A DNA stretch of 64,000 bases from Neoconidiobolus thromboides FSU 785 (lineage: Eukaryota; Entomophthoromycota; Entomophthoromycetes; Entomophthorales; Neoconidiobolaceae). The notes below the pieces were generated by a model that was given only the letters and a program-made list of their open reading frames with translations, did not search any database and was not told the origin of the DNA. The translations under genes and the position numbers were made by a program. Location of the stretch: assembly GCA_025603075.1 (NCBI GenBank), contig MU626259.1:65920-129919 (forward strand), read 5' to 3'. Shown here piece after piece: positions 33,007 through 43,723 of this stretch. Each line of letters opens with the position of its first letter. The stretch's first letter is position 1.

Positions 33007-33445
33007 TAATCTTAACTTTTGATTAATATTATATATTTATAATAAATTAAATACAAAATTATTATTAAGACTATTATTTATTAAACTACATAATTTGAAG
33101 TATATTATTAAAATATATTAAAAATATTTATAACACTAAAGTGAAATTTATTTATCCAGACTTCGCTGCTAAAAGTTAATAAGGATAATTGTTAAAGCAC
33201 TCAAAAGATCAAATGACTATTTGAGCATTAATAAACTAATAAAACATAATCATCATTTTACTTTAAATAAAAATTTAATATGAGAAAAAAAAACTAAATA
33301 AACATATTAGAAAATTATCAAAATACTTAACTTAAACATATACAGGGTGCTTTTAAGTCAAAGAGAAAGTTTTTGTTGTGATGAATCTGTCTAATAAAGT
33401 CCTTTTCAATTGACTCAAAAGTATATAATAAATAATTTCAAAAAA

Positions 33446-33518
33446 TGCTCCGTATAGGGCTTGAACCTATGACCTTAGCGTTATTAGCACCACGCTCTGC
33501 CAACTGAGCTAACGGAGC
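33446..33518 (-). tRNA. tRNA-Ile (AAT)
   Basis: Exact reverse-complement copy of the tRNA gene at 11837-11909; anticodon AAT, no intron. Confidence 0.97.
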
Positions 33519-34361
33519 CTAGAAGTTGTTTTTTGTTTTTAGAATAAATATATATTATTCTAAAAACATATAATTAACCGAAATGCTAAAATACATAATC
33601 ATAGGCTTTTGATTAAGTATCAATAGACTCTACAAGAGTTTAAAAAAATGTTATCAGCAGTTTTGATAGGATTTCATTAATTTGTCATAGTCCTTAATTA
33701 AATATTTCATGTTAATAATGATAGTTTAATCCATCCAGACTTGTTCGAGATGGGCTGGAAATTTATCTGGTTTAGATTGAAGATTATACTCTCCATATCT
33801 AAAGTTCTACAGTTTACTAATTGTTTAAAGAATAATATTATATCTAATTCTTTGAATTGAAATCTTCGCTAACATGTCAAGTAATGTATTAATTCTTGTT
33901 TAACATTAAAATTGACGCTTCTAATTTGTTTTAAGAATAAAGTTACCAAATATAAAAGATAGGTTATTAAATTTAAAAAAATAGAAAATAAGATCAATAT
34001 TCCGAATTCTGTAACCAAGTTCATAATATTAATAAGGTGTAACTATAATACATTGATATTCTATATATTGGATAGTTATGGTTTACTATATTTCCTTATA
34101 GCTTATTGAAATGTATTAAAAACAATGAAGTTACTTAGAATGGTAACTATGATCAATATTTATTTATAGAATCGACTTAAATTTAATAAATGAAGTTACC
34201 TCAGCCTGGGCCATAAAATTTAAATTCTTTAATTGATGAATAAATATAATTTAGAATAAGCGTATATGTTTGTAAATTCAAGTATAAAAATAAAAGATAT
34301 AAATAAGAGATCTTTTATTGATAGTTTTAATTTAAAACTCTTATTTTTTAATTTTTTTATT
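33519..34361. other. Intergenic, possible gene debris
   Basis: No intact ORF before the next helical-family gene. Leucine-rich fragments on both strands near 33720-33920 recall the decayed F-box/LRR gene but are too broken to annotate. Confidence 0.35.
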
Positions 34362-34850
34362 ATGATTACTAATATCCTTTCAACTACCATTGATAATAAT
34401 AATATCATGAATAATATTAAATGTATATTAGAAGACATTGAGATATCAATCAAAAGAATTTTAAAAGAAATTAATAATATAAAATTATATCATCAAATAG
34501 ATTATATAAACAATAGTGAACTGAAACTTATTAAAGAAGAATTAGATGAGCAACAGAAGCTAATAGTCGATATTAAAGATAATTATTTATTAGATCAAGT
34601 CTATGATTTCGAAAAAAAAGAATATTATTTATTGTTATTAGATTATTATAATTTAATAGTATCTTTTCAAAATATATTATCATTTTATTGGAATACTAAT
34701 AATTTGTTGGATTTTAGACAAAATCAAACTTTTAAACATTCGTTTAATATTTTAAATGGTAAATTAATTGATAAGTTTAATAAGGTTAGAGTATTACCTG
34801 TCAAACCCTACTTGGTTAAAAGAGATTTTAGTCTGAGTTATTGTGTTTAA
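34362..34850 (+). CDS. Helical family protein, member 2 (subgroup A)
   Basis: 162 aa if started at 34362 (MITNILSTT); the frame is open back to 34266 and a further Met lies at 34407. The family core is IKEELDEQQKLIVDIKDNYL followed by DQVYDFEKKEYYLLLL; the C-terminus has NKVRVLPVKPYLVKRDFSL, nearly the same as member 5 (RVLPVKPYLVNRDF). Very rich in Asn, Ile and Leu. No acidic tail. Start choice follows alignment with the shorter N-termini of the relatives. Function unknown. Confidence 0.7.
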   Translation: MITNILSTTIDNNNIMNNIKCILEDIEISIKRILKEINNIKLYHQIDYINNSELKLIKEELDEQQKLIVDIKDNYLLDQVYDFEKKEYYLLLLDYYNLIVSFQNILSFYWNTNNLLDFRQNQTFKHSFNILNGKLIDKFNKVRVLPVKPYLVKRDFSLSYCV

Positions 34851-35290
34851 AGTGGATGACTTTCTTATAATAGGTTTAGCCTTTCTAATGACATTCAATT
34901 AAGAATATTCTTTTTAAGTGATAATTCCGTCTTTATTATATGATTTTACAAATGTTCAAAACAGTATTCTTTCAAAATAAGCAGTGCTTCAGGAATTTCA
35001 TATGCTGGATAACAGGAGTTTGATCCAAGGTTATTTTTTTCCCCTATTTTGTACTACTATCTTAGCTATCTTTAATGATAGATAAATCCCTCTATTTTAC
35101 TAATCCTTTCCTAACGCATACTTCTATTCTTAGAGTCTTTTAATAAGTTGAATTTCATCAATAATCAATTTTTATTTCTCTCCTATATTTATGTTGAGTA
35201 TTCGATATTTCATTAAAGATATAAATTTTATGAAAATCTTTTTTATTTTTTAAAGTTATATATTTTTACTACAATAAATAAATTGCAAGA
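34851..35290. other. Intergenic, no gene seen
   Basis: AT-rich 3' flank of helical member 2; no ORF or RNA. Confidence 0.5.
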
Positions 35291-35384
35291 TACATGGAGC
35301 TGTATTTTTTAAGAATTTTACTGACAATCTTTCTACTTGAATAGCACTTAAAATAAAAATGAAATCAAAAAGACATCCCTGTAT
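35291..35384 (+). mobile_element. 105-bp TIR element, copy 17
   Basis: Plus copy, TACATGGAGCTGT to GACATCCCTGTAT, slightly shortened inside. Confidence 0.8.
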
Positions 35385-35501
35385 CTTCTCTATTAAGCTA
35401 TTTTTGTCCATTTTACCAAGCATAATTTAAAAAGCTGCTAATTAAATCTGTGAAACAAAGGATACAATTTTGTATTTATATTAATAAATATAAATTAAAG
35501 A

Positions 35502-35608
35502 ATATGGGGATGTATTTTTGTATTTAAGAATCTTACTAACAAATTTTCCACTCAAATAGCACTTAAAAAATGGAAAAAATAATGAAGTCAAAAAAGACAC
35601 TCCCATAT
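35502..35608 (+). mobile_element. 105-bp TIR element, copy 18
   Basis: Almost identical to copy 13 (28904-29010). Left terminus ATATGGGGATGT is perfect. Confidence 0.92.
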
Positions 35609-35797
35609 CATGTTTGAAGTCATGTCAAATTAAAGTTGAATATTTACAAATAATGGATCAACATAGTTACTTTGCTCAAAGCAACATAAAAAAGATAGGA
35701 ATAAGTGTATTGTTTTTTGTATCTTGTTTATTAATTACCAACATCGTTAAAATTATAGGTTTATATTATAGCAAAAACCGAAGGAGCAAGAAGAAAA

Positions 35798-35871
35798 GCT
35801 CGTATGGCGCAATTGGCTAGCGCGTTCGACTGTTAATCGAGAGGTTGCTGGTTCGATCCCAGCTATGAGCG
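35798..35871 (+). tRNA. tRNA-Asn (GTT)
   Basis: 74 nt. Acceptor GCTCGTA/TATGAGC, anticodon loop CTGTTAA (GTT), T-arm GCTGG-TTCGATC-CCAGC. No intron. Identical to the minus-strand gene at 43037-43110. A GUN-anticodon tRNA, hence a substrate class for queuosine modification (see QTRT2 at 52615). Confidence 0.97.
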
Positions 35872-36201
35872 TATAATTTTATCTATTTTTGTCCCTTATG
35901 TTTCCATCTCTGCTAATAATAGAGCTTTATAGGTCAATTCCCTTAGTTTTTTTTTGAAAAAAAAGATCGAGTATTATCCATAGCTTGGAACTTTTTGTTT
36001 CTTTCATTAACCTGGAATATGTTTTATATTTATTTATTTTTGACTATTAATAAAACATTTAGGATTATTGATATTTTCAAGGATTTAAAAATACTCGATA
36101 TTTAAAAACAAAGATAAAATAAAATATTTTTTTATTAAACACGGATATAATCTTTAAAAGTGAAGGAAATTCGTAGAATTAGATTGTTTTAAAGAAATTA
36201 T

Positions 36202-36519
36202 TTAAACCTTATCACTACTGTTGCCTTTTTTGCCAAATAAACCTTTTAAGGTAGCAATAAAACCTTTGACTTGTTTTACCGCTTTTTCTATACTTGGTTT
36301 CTCAGCCTCTTTTCTTTCTAAATATTCATCAACGCTCCACGCTTGCACATCTCCTCTTTTTTGTTTTTTACTAGTTTTTAATACTTCTGGTTTGGAATTT
36401 TGTAATAAATCCACAGGGTTGACATTGATGTTCAATTCCCCATTTCGGTTGTTTGGGTTTACTAATACACTAGTGCTTATAAATGTTAGAAATAATAATA
36501 ATAAATAAAATTTAAGCAT
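36202..36519 (-). CDS. Small secreted protein, tandem member A
   Basis: 105 aa. N-terminal signal peptide MLKFYLLLLFLTFISTS, then VLVNPNNRNGELNINV. A dibasic site (KKQKR) precedes GDVQAWSVDEYLERKEAEK, and the end is lysine/glycine-rich (GFIATLKGLFGKKG). The hydrophobic start, the (V/I)LVN.NN..ELN block after it and the W-S-V-D motif are shared with the next gene. No cysteines after the signal. Effector-like or matrix-like secreted protein; function unknown. One of three same-strand paralogues in 3.3 kb. Confidence 0.75.
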   Translation of the reverse strand: MLKFYLLLLFLTFISTSVLVNPNNRNGELNINVNPVDLLQNSKPEVLKTSKKQKRGDVQAWSVDEYLERKEAEKPSIEKAVKQVKGFIATLKGLFGKKGNSSDKV

Positions 36520-37307
36520 TGTTAATAATACAGTTGTTTAAAAAGTAGAAATGATTTAATTTAATTTATATCTTTTGTTTTTATTTTTATTTTATTGATC
36601 TTCCCTATTAGGGCTGATTTTTAAGATCTTGGTTGGTCGATCCCTTTTACTATTCAAAATAAGGATAAGATGTTTTTCATTGTTACAGAAAATTATTTAA
36701 GAATATTTTATTGCTCGATGTTTTCAATACTTAATGGACTTATTCTTATTTTTAAATGATAGTGATGATAATAGTTCATTCTAATAAAGATAGTTTTATA
36801 AAATTTTACTCTGATTCAATTTTAAAGCTTAAAGCTGTAGTTAATAGTTTTTTAACTTAATAACTTTTATTGAATTGATTTATAAATTTTCAACTCATCT
36901 TCTTTTATTATGTTATGAAAAGCACATTCCTTATATAGGTAGATTACGGAACAACAAGAACTGCTCTCTAAAGAGCTTCTATACATTCAATATAACTCCA
37001 AACTACACCAAAATTAAGATAATAATATATGAACGTTAAATTGTAAAAAAGGCAATTCTTCCATTGGGTTCAAGGCTAACATGAGCTAATACCCTCCTCT
37101 TTTCGCTCTTTATCTTTTTCACCCTTCTTTTAAACTTTCATTGTCCCAAATAAACCATGCCTTTTATATTGATGAGTAATAAAAAAAATACAGCTAACTT
37201 ACTCTGTAATTATTTTAAACTTTTATATTTTAAATAATTAGAAAATCCCAACTGACTCAAAAACATTATAATAAATAAATAAACATAAAGTAAAAGCCTG
37301 TAAAGTT

Positions 37308-37871
37308 TTATTCTTTATCATTATCACCAATGTATTTTTTAAATGGAGGTATCATAAAATTTAAATGTCTCTTTTCGAAAAATAAAATAATTTTATCTTT
37401 ATATTGAATCATAGCAGCTTTGATAAAAGCATTGACATCCATATTATTTAGTTTAGCAAAAAGTGCTTTTAAAGCAGAAACTCCAGCACCAAATGCTCCT
37501 TTTACTGATGTTTTTAATTTATTGGCTTTTGAATTTGTATTTGGTTTTTTGTCTAAAAAATCATCATCTACACTCCATGTGGAAGTGTCATTTTTCTTTT
37601 CGCCTTCTTTATCGTCTTCATCTATAGAAGAGCTTTCCTCTTCTGAATCCTCTAAAGAATCATTTGTGTTGGTCTCCTCAATTACTTTCTTTTTCCTCAA
37701 ACGTGACAAAAAGGAGGATTTTTTAGTACCACTATCTCCTTTGTTTTGATTCAATATTAATTCCTTTGGTTTTATGTTAGCGTTCAATTCACTATTTTTA
37801 TTATTTGTGTTAATTAATACACTAGCGTTAATCAATATACAAAATAAAAGTAACAGGTAAAATTTAAACAT
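37308..37871 (-). CDS. Small secreted protein, tandem member B
   Basis: 187 aa. Signal peptide MFKFYLLLLFCILINAS, then VLINTNNKNSELNANI. A basic stretch (RLRKKK) and a long acidic Ser/Glu/Asp block (SLEDSEEESSSIDEDD) follow. Next come STWSVDDDFLDKKP, matching the W-S-V-D motif of member A, a helical Ala/Lys region (KGAFGAGVSALKALFAKL) and an extra C-terminal segment of about 45 residues absent from member A. Function unknown. Confidence 0.75.
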   Translation of the reverse strand: MFKFYLLLLFCILINASVLINTNNKNSELNANIKPKELILNQNKGDSGTKKSSFLSRLRKKKVIEETNTNDSLEDSEEESSSIDEDDKEGEKKNDTSTWSVDDDFLDKKPNTNSKANKLKTSVKGAFGAGVSALKALFAKLNNMDVNAFIKAAMIQYKDKIILFFEKRHLNFMIPPFKKYIGDNDKE

Positions 37872-38093
37872 TATTAATATTAGTTGTTTGAAAACTACAG
37901 CAACTTCTATTTTAGTCTATTATATATCTTTTAATTCTTTTTTAGGATCTTCTCTATTTGAGCTGATTTTAAGATCTTAATCGGAAGATCATTTTACAAC
38001 TCAAAAAATAGAGATTGAATTTGAATAATAATTTTTACAAAAGTTTTCAAATACTATTATTAGCTTGATTTTAACCAATATATAATTTTAATA

Positions 38094-38196
38094 ATATAGA
38101 GGTGCTTTTTTTGCTTTATTACTTTTTTTATTTTTTAAGCGCTATTTGACCGGAAAGATTGTTAGTAAATCCTTAAAAAAATACATTCCTACATAT
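38094..38196 (-). mobile_element. 105-bp TIR element, copy 19
   Basis: Minus copy, ATATAGAGGTGC to ATACATTCCTACATAT. Confidence 0.8.
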
Positions 38197-38452
38197 TAAA
38201 AATAAAGCCATAGTAAAAAAAAGCTTATTTCCTACAAATTCAAAACTCTACAAAAATAACTATTTGGTTTAATTTAACTAGGCATAATACCGTATATAGT
38301 AGAAAAGTTATCATATTTTTATAATAATATTACCTATTAATTAACACTAACTGTATTTAGATTCGCCAATTTAATTTTTAAGCACTGGGAAAATATACTT
38401 CAGATAATATTAAACTAAAAGCTATTCATGTTAGTATTTCCAATTACTAAAG

Positions 38453-38555
38453 ATATGGGGATGTTTTTTTTGTTTCATTATTTTTTCCATTTTTTAAACG
38501 CTATTTGAGTGGAAAAAGTGTTAGTAAAACTCTCAAATAAAATACATCCCCATAT
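38453..38555 (-). mobile_element. 105-bp TIR element, copy 20
   Basis: Minus copy with good termini ATATGGGGATGT and ACATCCCCATAT. Confidence 0.9.
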
Positions 38556-38767
38556 ATATACAAGAATTCTATAGGTTGTATATGTATTTGATTAAATCAT
38601 TTCGTCCATCAGATTAATAAAATCATGAAACATTGTACTATACAACTTAAGTGTGAACGATTATATAGCTTGATCCAAATGCTACAGTGGTAATATAGAT
38701 TTTCCCAAAAATTGAAAGAATTATGGTGTTTAAACATATTTTAAGCTAAGATTATAAAGCTTTTAAC

Positions 38768-38871
38768 ATATTGGGATATATTTTTGTATTTAAGAATTTT
38801 ACTAACAATTTTTCCGCTCAATAGGCTTAAAAGATGGAAAAAGTAGTGAAGCTAAAAAAAATACCCCCGTA
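38768..38871 (+). mobile_element. 105-bp TIR element, copy 21
   Basis: Plus copy in opposite orientation to copy 20, 212 bp away. Right end ATACCCCCGTA. Confidence 0.85.
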
Positions 38872-38970
38872 CTTATTAAAATGGAAACATAATTTACAAA
38901 ATAATAATGAAATATAATCAATATAAATTAATAATATATAAGCATTTATTATACTCTTTAATAAAACTAT

Positions 38971-39534
38971 TTAAGTGGCCTTTGGACTTGGGAGCGGAGG
39001 TAATTTTATATTATTTTTTGCTAAAAGTTCATCAATTTTATATTTTGTTTGATCTTTGACTTCCAAAAAGAAATTTTTAGCATCATCTTTAGTTAGCTCT
39101 AATTTTTGTTTAACTTTAGCTTTGTCTTCTTCTAGTTTTGCTTTGAATTCATCATCTTTTTCTTGCTTTTCTCGTTTCTTTTCTTTCTTACTTTTCTTTT
39201 TCTTTTTTTTGTTCTTTTTGTCCTTTTTATCTGTGCCTTCTTTTTGTTTCTTTGAGTTGTCCTTGTCCTTTTTCGTTTTTTCTTTTTTTTTCTTTTTCAC
39301 TTCTACTACCCTTTCATTTTCATTTTCATTTTCGTTTTCATCTTCATTTTTTTCCACCTCTTCATTATCTTCAAGTTCATTGTCTACATTTGTCACTTTC
39401 TCTTTGCTTTTATTGACCATTAACTCTGAGCTTTTACTATTATCATTTAGTACTAAGCCACCACTACTATTACGATTAACTAATACTCCAGCATTAATCA
39501 AAGTTAACAATAGAATTAATAAATACGTTTTCAT
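38971..39534 (-). CDS. Small secreted Lys/Glu-rich protein, tandem member C
   Basis: 187 aa. Signal peptide MKTYLLILLLTLINAG, then VLVNRNSSGG and a SSELMVN block like the neighbours. The rest is extremely charged: an E-N repeat block (ENENENE) and a run of KK/KD/KE words over residues 75-130, then a more regular helix (FKAKLEEDKAKVKQKLEL) and LAKNNIKLPPLPSP at the end. It lacks the W-S-V-D motif. Related to A and B only by the N-terminal block, so the shared origin is an inference from signal, block and tandem position. Confidence 0.7.
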   Translation of the reverse strand: MKTYLLILLLTLINAGVLVNRNSSGGLVLNDNSKSSELMVNKSKEKVTNVDNELEDNEEVEKNEDENENENENERVVEVKKKKKEKTKKDKDNSKKQKEGTDKKDKKNKKKKKKSKKEKKREKQEKDDEFKAKLEEDKAKVKQKLELTKDDAKNFFLEVKDQTKYKIDELLAKNNIKLPPLPSPKAT

Positions 39535-40822
39535 TTTTTGTTAGTGATTGTTTAATTCTTCAAGCTGTTTTTATTGTTAATTTATATGTATTTTTGTCTT
39601 ATATATGATCTCTTTTTTTATGGCTGATGAATTTTCAACTTCAAGTTGATCATTACAATTCAACATAATTTTATAGACTATTAGTTGAAGTGGGATTAAA
39701 TTGATAGCTTTATTTTAAAAATATTATAATTGGATCTTATATCAATATTAACTTTAAAATACCATTTGTGTTCATCAATACTAATAGCTGCATTGAAGTG
39801 TATGTATCAATTGCTTCAAGCAACAACAGCTCATATCAAAAAAGGGTCTGGGATGCCATCACAGCTTTTTATGTTAACATATATGATAGTTATAAGTATT
39901 GATCAATAAGATTATTCTTAAGACCAAGGAATATCAATAGTTTAATATCTTTATCTCCCTAAATAATTTTAGAACGTACATGTCTAAGGCATTGACCATT
40001 TATATGAAAAACCCAGTTATAAAATTAAACAAAGAATACGAAATCTAAAACTATAGTTATAAGAAAACTAGAAGTGTCATTTCAAATAACCTCATAATCC
40101 TTTTTCGAATGATATAACCGAAAAGTTGATAAAGGAGCTTATCAAACAGCAAAACTTTTTATCCTGAAAGATGAATCCTAATAGGATAAGAACTAAGTTG
40201 GGAACAAAAATCTGAATAGTACTTAATTTCTATTGTTAACAAATGTCACTGAATTTGGTAATACCTTCATTTAACAAATGAAATACTTTTACATCATCTA
40301 AAAATTGACAGAATAAGAATCTTTATCACTATAAGTCATTATATTACTAAATTTGCTATCCTTCAGGTGCCTTTGGTGTGTTTATTATTTCTATAAGATA
40401 TAATGTAAACAAAAGTGTTTGTTTAACTATTCGTAAGATGTAATTGATAGTACAATTTAAAGCATATTGTAAAAATTAGATGTTTTTTAATTAACAAAAA
40501 TATTTTTGACTCTTATTTAGCACATGATAAAATATTATCTATTTTTTTTAAAAGATAACGATAACAATATAAATAAAAAATCGTATCATTAATGTCAATA
40601 GCAACTCCAAAATCGTATGTTTAAATTTTAATCTTTAATTGTTTACTGCTATTAATAAAAAACAGTAAAACACCAAATAAATAGAAAAATAAGCTCTAAA
40701 ATCCTACCAATCAATTTATCACGATGTTATAAAAAGGAGGGATGAGGTAATTAAGAATAAAATACAGAAATCGATTTAGTTTTTTTTATAAATAATATCA
40801 ATTTTAAACATATATCATAGCA
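39535..40822. other. Intergenic, no gene seen
   Basis: About 1.3 kb between the divergent secreted protein C and thiolase genes. No ORF, RNA or TIR copy. Confidence 0.5.
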
Positions 40823-42190
40823 ATGGCACAGTTTCAAGGTAAACGGATATTAACTAAAGATAACTCCACAAAGTTATTTACAATTTTAATAAGATGTTTA
40901 TATAATCGCCAGTGGACGTACTCCCATTGGTAATTTCAATAGTAAAATGGCCGTATTTAGTGCTATTGATTTAGGTGTAACAGCTGTACAAGGTAATATT
41001 TATATAATGTAGAACTAATAAATAAATCTAAAAAAACTCCTTTTTTCCACTAATTTTCAGGAGTAATAAGCAAAGGAAACATCCCCGCTGATCAAATAGA
41101 ACAGCTATATTTTGGCAATGTGTTAAGTGCTAATCTCGGTCAAAATCCCGCTCGTCAAGTAGCCATCAAATCTGGCTTGCCAACAAGCACCGTAGCTACT
41201 ACTATCAATAAAGTATGTGCCTCTGGATTAAAAGCAGCTATTATTGGTGCGCAAAATATTAAATTAGGAGAAGCTGATTTAATTGTAGTTGGCGGTATGG
41301 AGTCTATGAGTAATGTGCCGTTTTACTTAAGTAATGTACGTAAAGATGGGGTAAAATATGGGGATCAAAAATTAATTGATGGATTACCAAAAGATGGTTT
41401 AACTGATGCCTATGATCAGGTACCAATGGGTGAATTTGCTGAGTTGTGTGCTAAAGAAAATAATTTAACTCGTAGTGATAGTGATGATTATGCTGTTTTG
41501 AGTTATACACGTGCACAAGCAGCACATAAAGATGGTAATTTTAAAAATGAAATTATCCCATTGACTATCAAAGCAGTAAAAAAAGGACAAAATGATACCG
41601 TTATTGAAGTCGATGAAGACTCTCAAAGATTTGATCAAAATAAATTAAGACAAATGAGACCTGCTTTTCCTAATGCCGGCGATACTGTTACTGCTCCTAA
41701 TGCCTCTTCTTTATCCGATGGAGCTGCTGCTTTAGTTTTAGCCTCTGGTAAATGGATTGAAAAAGCAAAAAACGAAGGATGGAAGCCAGCTGGGGCTATT
41801 TATCAAATTTTAGGATGGGGAGACGCCGAATGTGAACCAAATAGATTTACTACCGCACCATCTTTAGCTATACCAAAAGCATTAAAACATGCTAATACAT
41901 CTATTGATCAAGTTGATTTCTTTGAAATTAATGAAGCTTTTTCAGTGGTCGCTTTAGCTAATGTTAACAAGTTAAATTTGAATAAAGACAAAGTTAATGT
42001 CTTTGGTGGAGCTGTTGCCTTAGGTCATCCCCTTGGTTGTTCAGGCGCTAGAATTTTAGTTACTTTAGCTAATGTTTTAGAACAAAAGAATGGTAATATT
42101 GGTGTAGCTGGTATCTGCAACGGTGGTGGTGGTGCCTCTGCTATCGTTATTAAAAAAGCCAACTTTGACCTTCCCCAATCTAAAATTTAA
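40823..42190 (+). CDS. ERG10: Acetyl-CoA C-acetyltransferase (Erg10-type thiolase)
   Basis: Three exons, 40823-40838, 40894-40992 and 41061-42190, 414 aa. The first exon encodes only five codons (MAQFQ) and splits the sixth. Thiolase signatures: VYIIASGRTPIG at the start, nucleophile Cys91 in NKVCASGLKA, NEAFSVVAL, His361 in LGHPLGCSGAR and Cys391 in CNGGGGAS. It condenses two acetyl-CoA to acetoacetyl-CoA, the first step of the mevalonate/sterol pathway. No mitochondrial presequence is visible, which favours the cytosolic form. The C-terminus ends Ser-Lys-Ile, a near-miss of the peroxisomal PTS1 tripeptide. Confidence 0.95.
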
Positions 42191-42280
42191 ATAAAAATCC
42201 ATCTTTTTCATAGCTAAATAAAGCCTCTGTTTTATAGTAAAGTTAAAATAAAACAACAAAATGATAAAATGATGACTATT

Positions 42281-42703
42281 TTATTTTAAATCCCAATCTT
42301 TATTAGCTTTATATTTTTTCCAAATCTCTTTTGTTAATTTATCTATTTGTAACCAAATGTTTTGTTGACACTGAACTAATTGTATCCTTTTATCACGACA
42401 TTTGCTTTTATCACCTTGTAAACAAAGTTGATAATTGATATATTCTTGGGGGCATAAATTTTTGGATACACAGGTATCTTTGGCATTTTCCTCTTTCATA
42501 CATACACTTGGATTCATCGATGTATTTTCTTCCAAACAAGTTTCATATTTTTCTAGATTTATTAGTTATTGTGGTTTGGGATGAAATTGAAATTTACCTA
42601 TTAACTCATTACATTTTGACATCATACTTTTATAAATGGGTAGTTCTTGTTGTACTTCTTTATCTACTTTTTCAAAATCTTTCTTTATGTCTTCAAAACT
42701 CAT
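42281..42703 (-). CDS. CX9C-motif protein (mitochondrial IMS candidate)
   Basis: Two exons, 42703-42598 and 42552-42281, 125 aa. After an acidic/basic helical N-terminus (MSFEDIKKDFEKVDKEVQQE), several cysteine pairs show nine-residue spacing: CMKEENAKDTC (its first Cys follows V), CPQEYINYQLC and CRDKRIQLVQC. Such twin CX9C helical hairpins are imported into the mitochondrial intermembrane space by Mia40 and are typical of COX-assembly or complex I accessory factors. The exact orthologue is not clear. Convergent with the thiolase gene (90 bp between stops). Confidence 0.75.
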
Positions 42704-43036
42704 TTTAATAATAATTATATGATAATAAAGGGAAAAACAAATTGATTTTAAAACTAAAGCAAAGCTATTGTAGTGCTTATTGTCATTACTTCATTTTGAA
42801 TTTTGTTAAAATTATACTTTAATATATAACCAATAATCTTTCAATCAATTTGAAACTAAAAGTCCTTCATTTTTAAAAATAACCCAACGAAAAATAAATA
42901 TATACAAATAAATTATCAACTATTTGACCTATTATATAAAACATAGTTTCAATATGTATTTCTATATCTTGGCAGTTATATATATTTAAAATCTAATTTT
43001 AATGTTAGATAATAAAGTAAAAACATCAAAAAATTA

Positions 43037-43110
43037 CGCTCATAGCTGGGATCGAACCAGCAACCTCTCGATTAACAGTCGAACGCGCTAGCCAATTGCG
43101 CCATACGAGC
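43037..43110 (-). tRNA. tRNA-Asn (GTT)
   Basis: Exact inverted copy of the gene at 35798-35871; anticodon GTT, no intron. Confidence 0.97.
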
Positions 43111-43723
43111 CTTTTACAAATCCTTATATACATCATACTTTTTAATAATATATAAATTTTTTAAACTTAGCAAATTTGGTAAAGAGCTCAACTTTGGAAA
43201 ATTCAATTAAGCTCTTTTATATTTTTAATACTGAATGAATCCCTTGACTTAAATCGATAATCTTGTTTTTGTATTCAATTAACAATTATTTAATTCTATA
43301 TAAAGGATAGACAAAGTTAATAAATTAAAAAAACTTATATTTGAGATATGCTCATGGTTTTATTTTCTATCTCACTTTGCTTTTGAAATAATGTTAAACA
43401 TCAATATTAATTATTATATATAAATCTATTACTTTAACTATTTTAATTAACAATATTAATAAATAAATATGTAGAATTTTAATCAAATTTTATTAAACAT
43501 TAAGTATGGCGTCTTATCTAAAAGTACTATGGCTATAAAAAGTAATTTGTAAAAAGAACACATTGTATTTTATCTTATTATTTAAATAAACTTATTAGCA
43601 ACAAAAATAAAAAAATATGAAAATATTGATTTATAAAAATTTATTAAAAGGAAAGTTAAAATAAAGTTAAGAGTTAGTAAATAATTTAGCAGCAAATATT
43701 GATAAGAAACGACCCAAAGAAGC
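43111..43723. other. Intergenic, no gene seen
   Basis: AT-rich spacer with nothing recognisable. Confidence 0.5.

Noticed and set aside
35614-35820. 68-codon plus frame with one hydrophobic segment
   Set aside because: Begins at a non-ATG codon next to a TIR element and its stop lies inside the tRNA-Asn gene.
37420-37749. 109-codon plus frame
   Set aside because: Antisense shadow of secreted protein B.
39056-39544. 162-codon plus frame rich in Phe and Ser
   Set aside because: Exact antisense of the Lys/Glu-rich secreted protein C; composition is a complement artefact.
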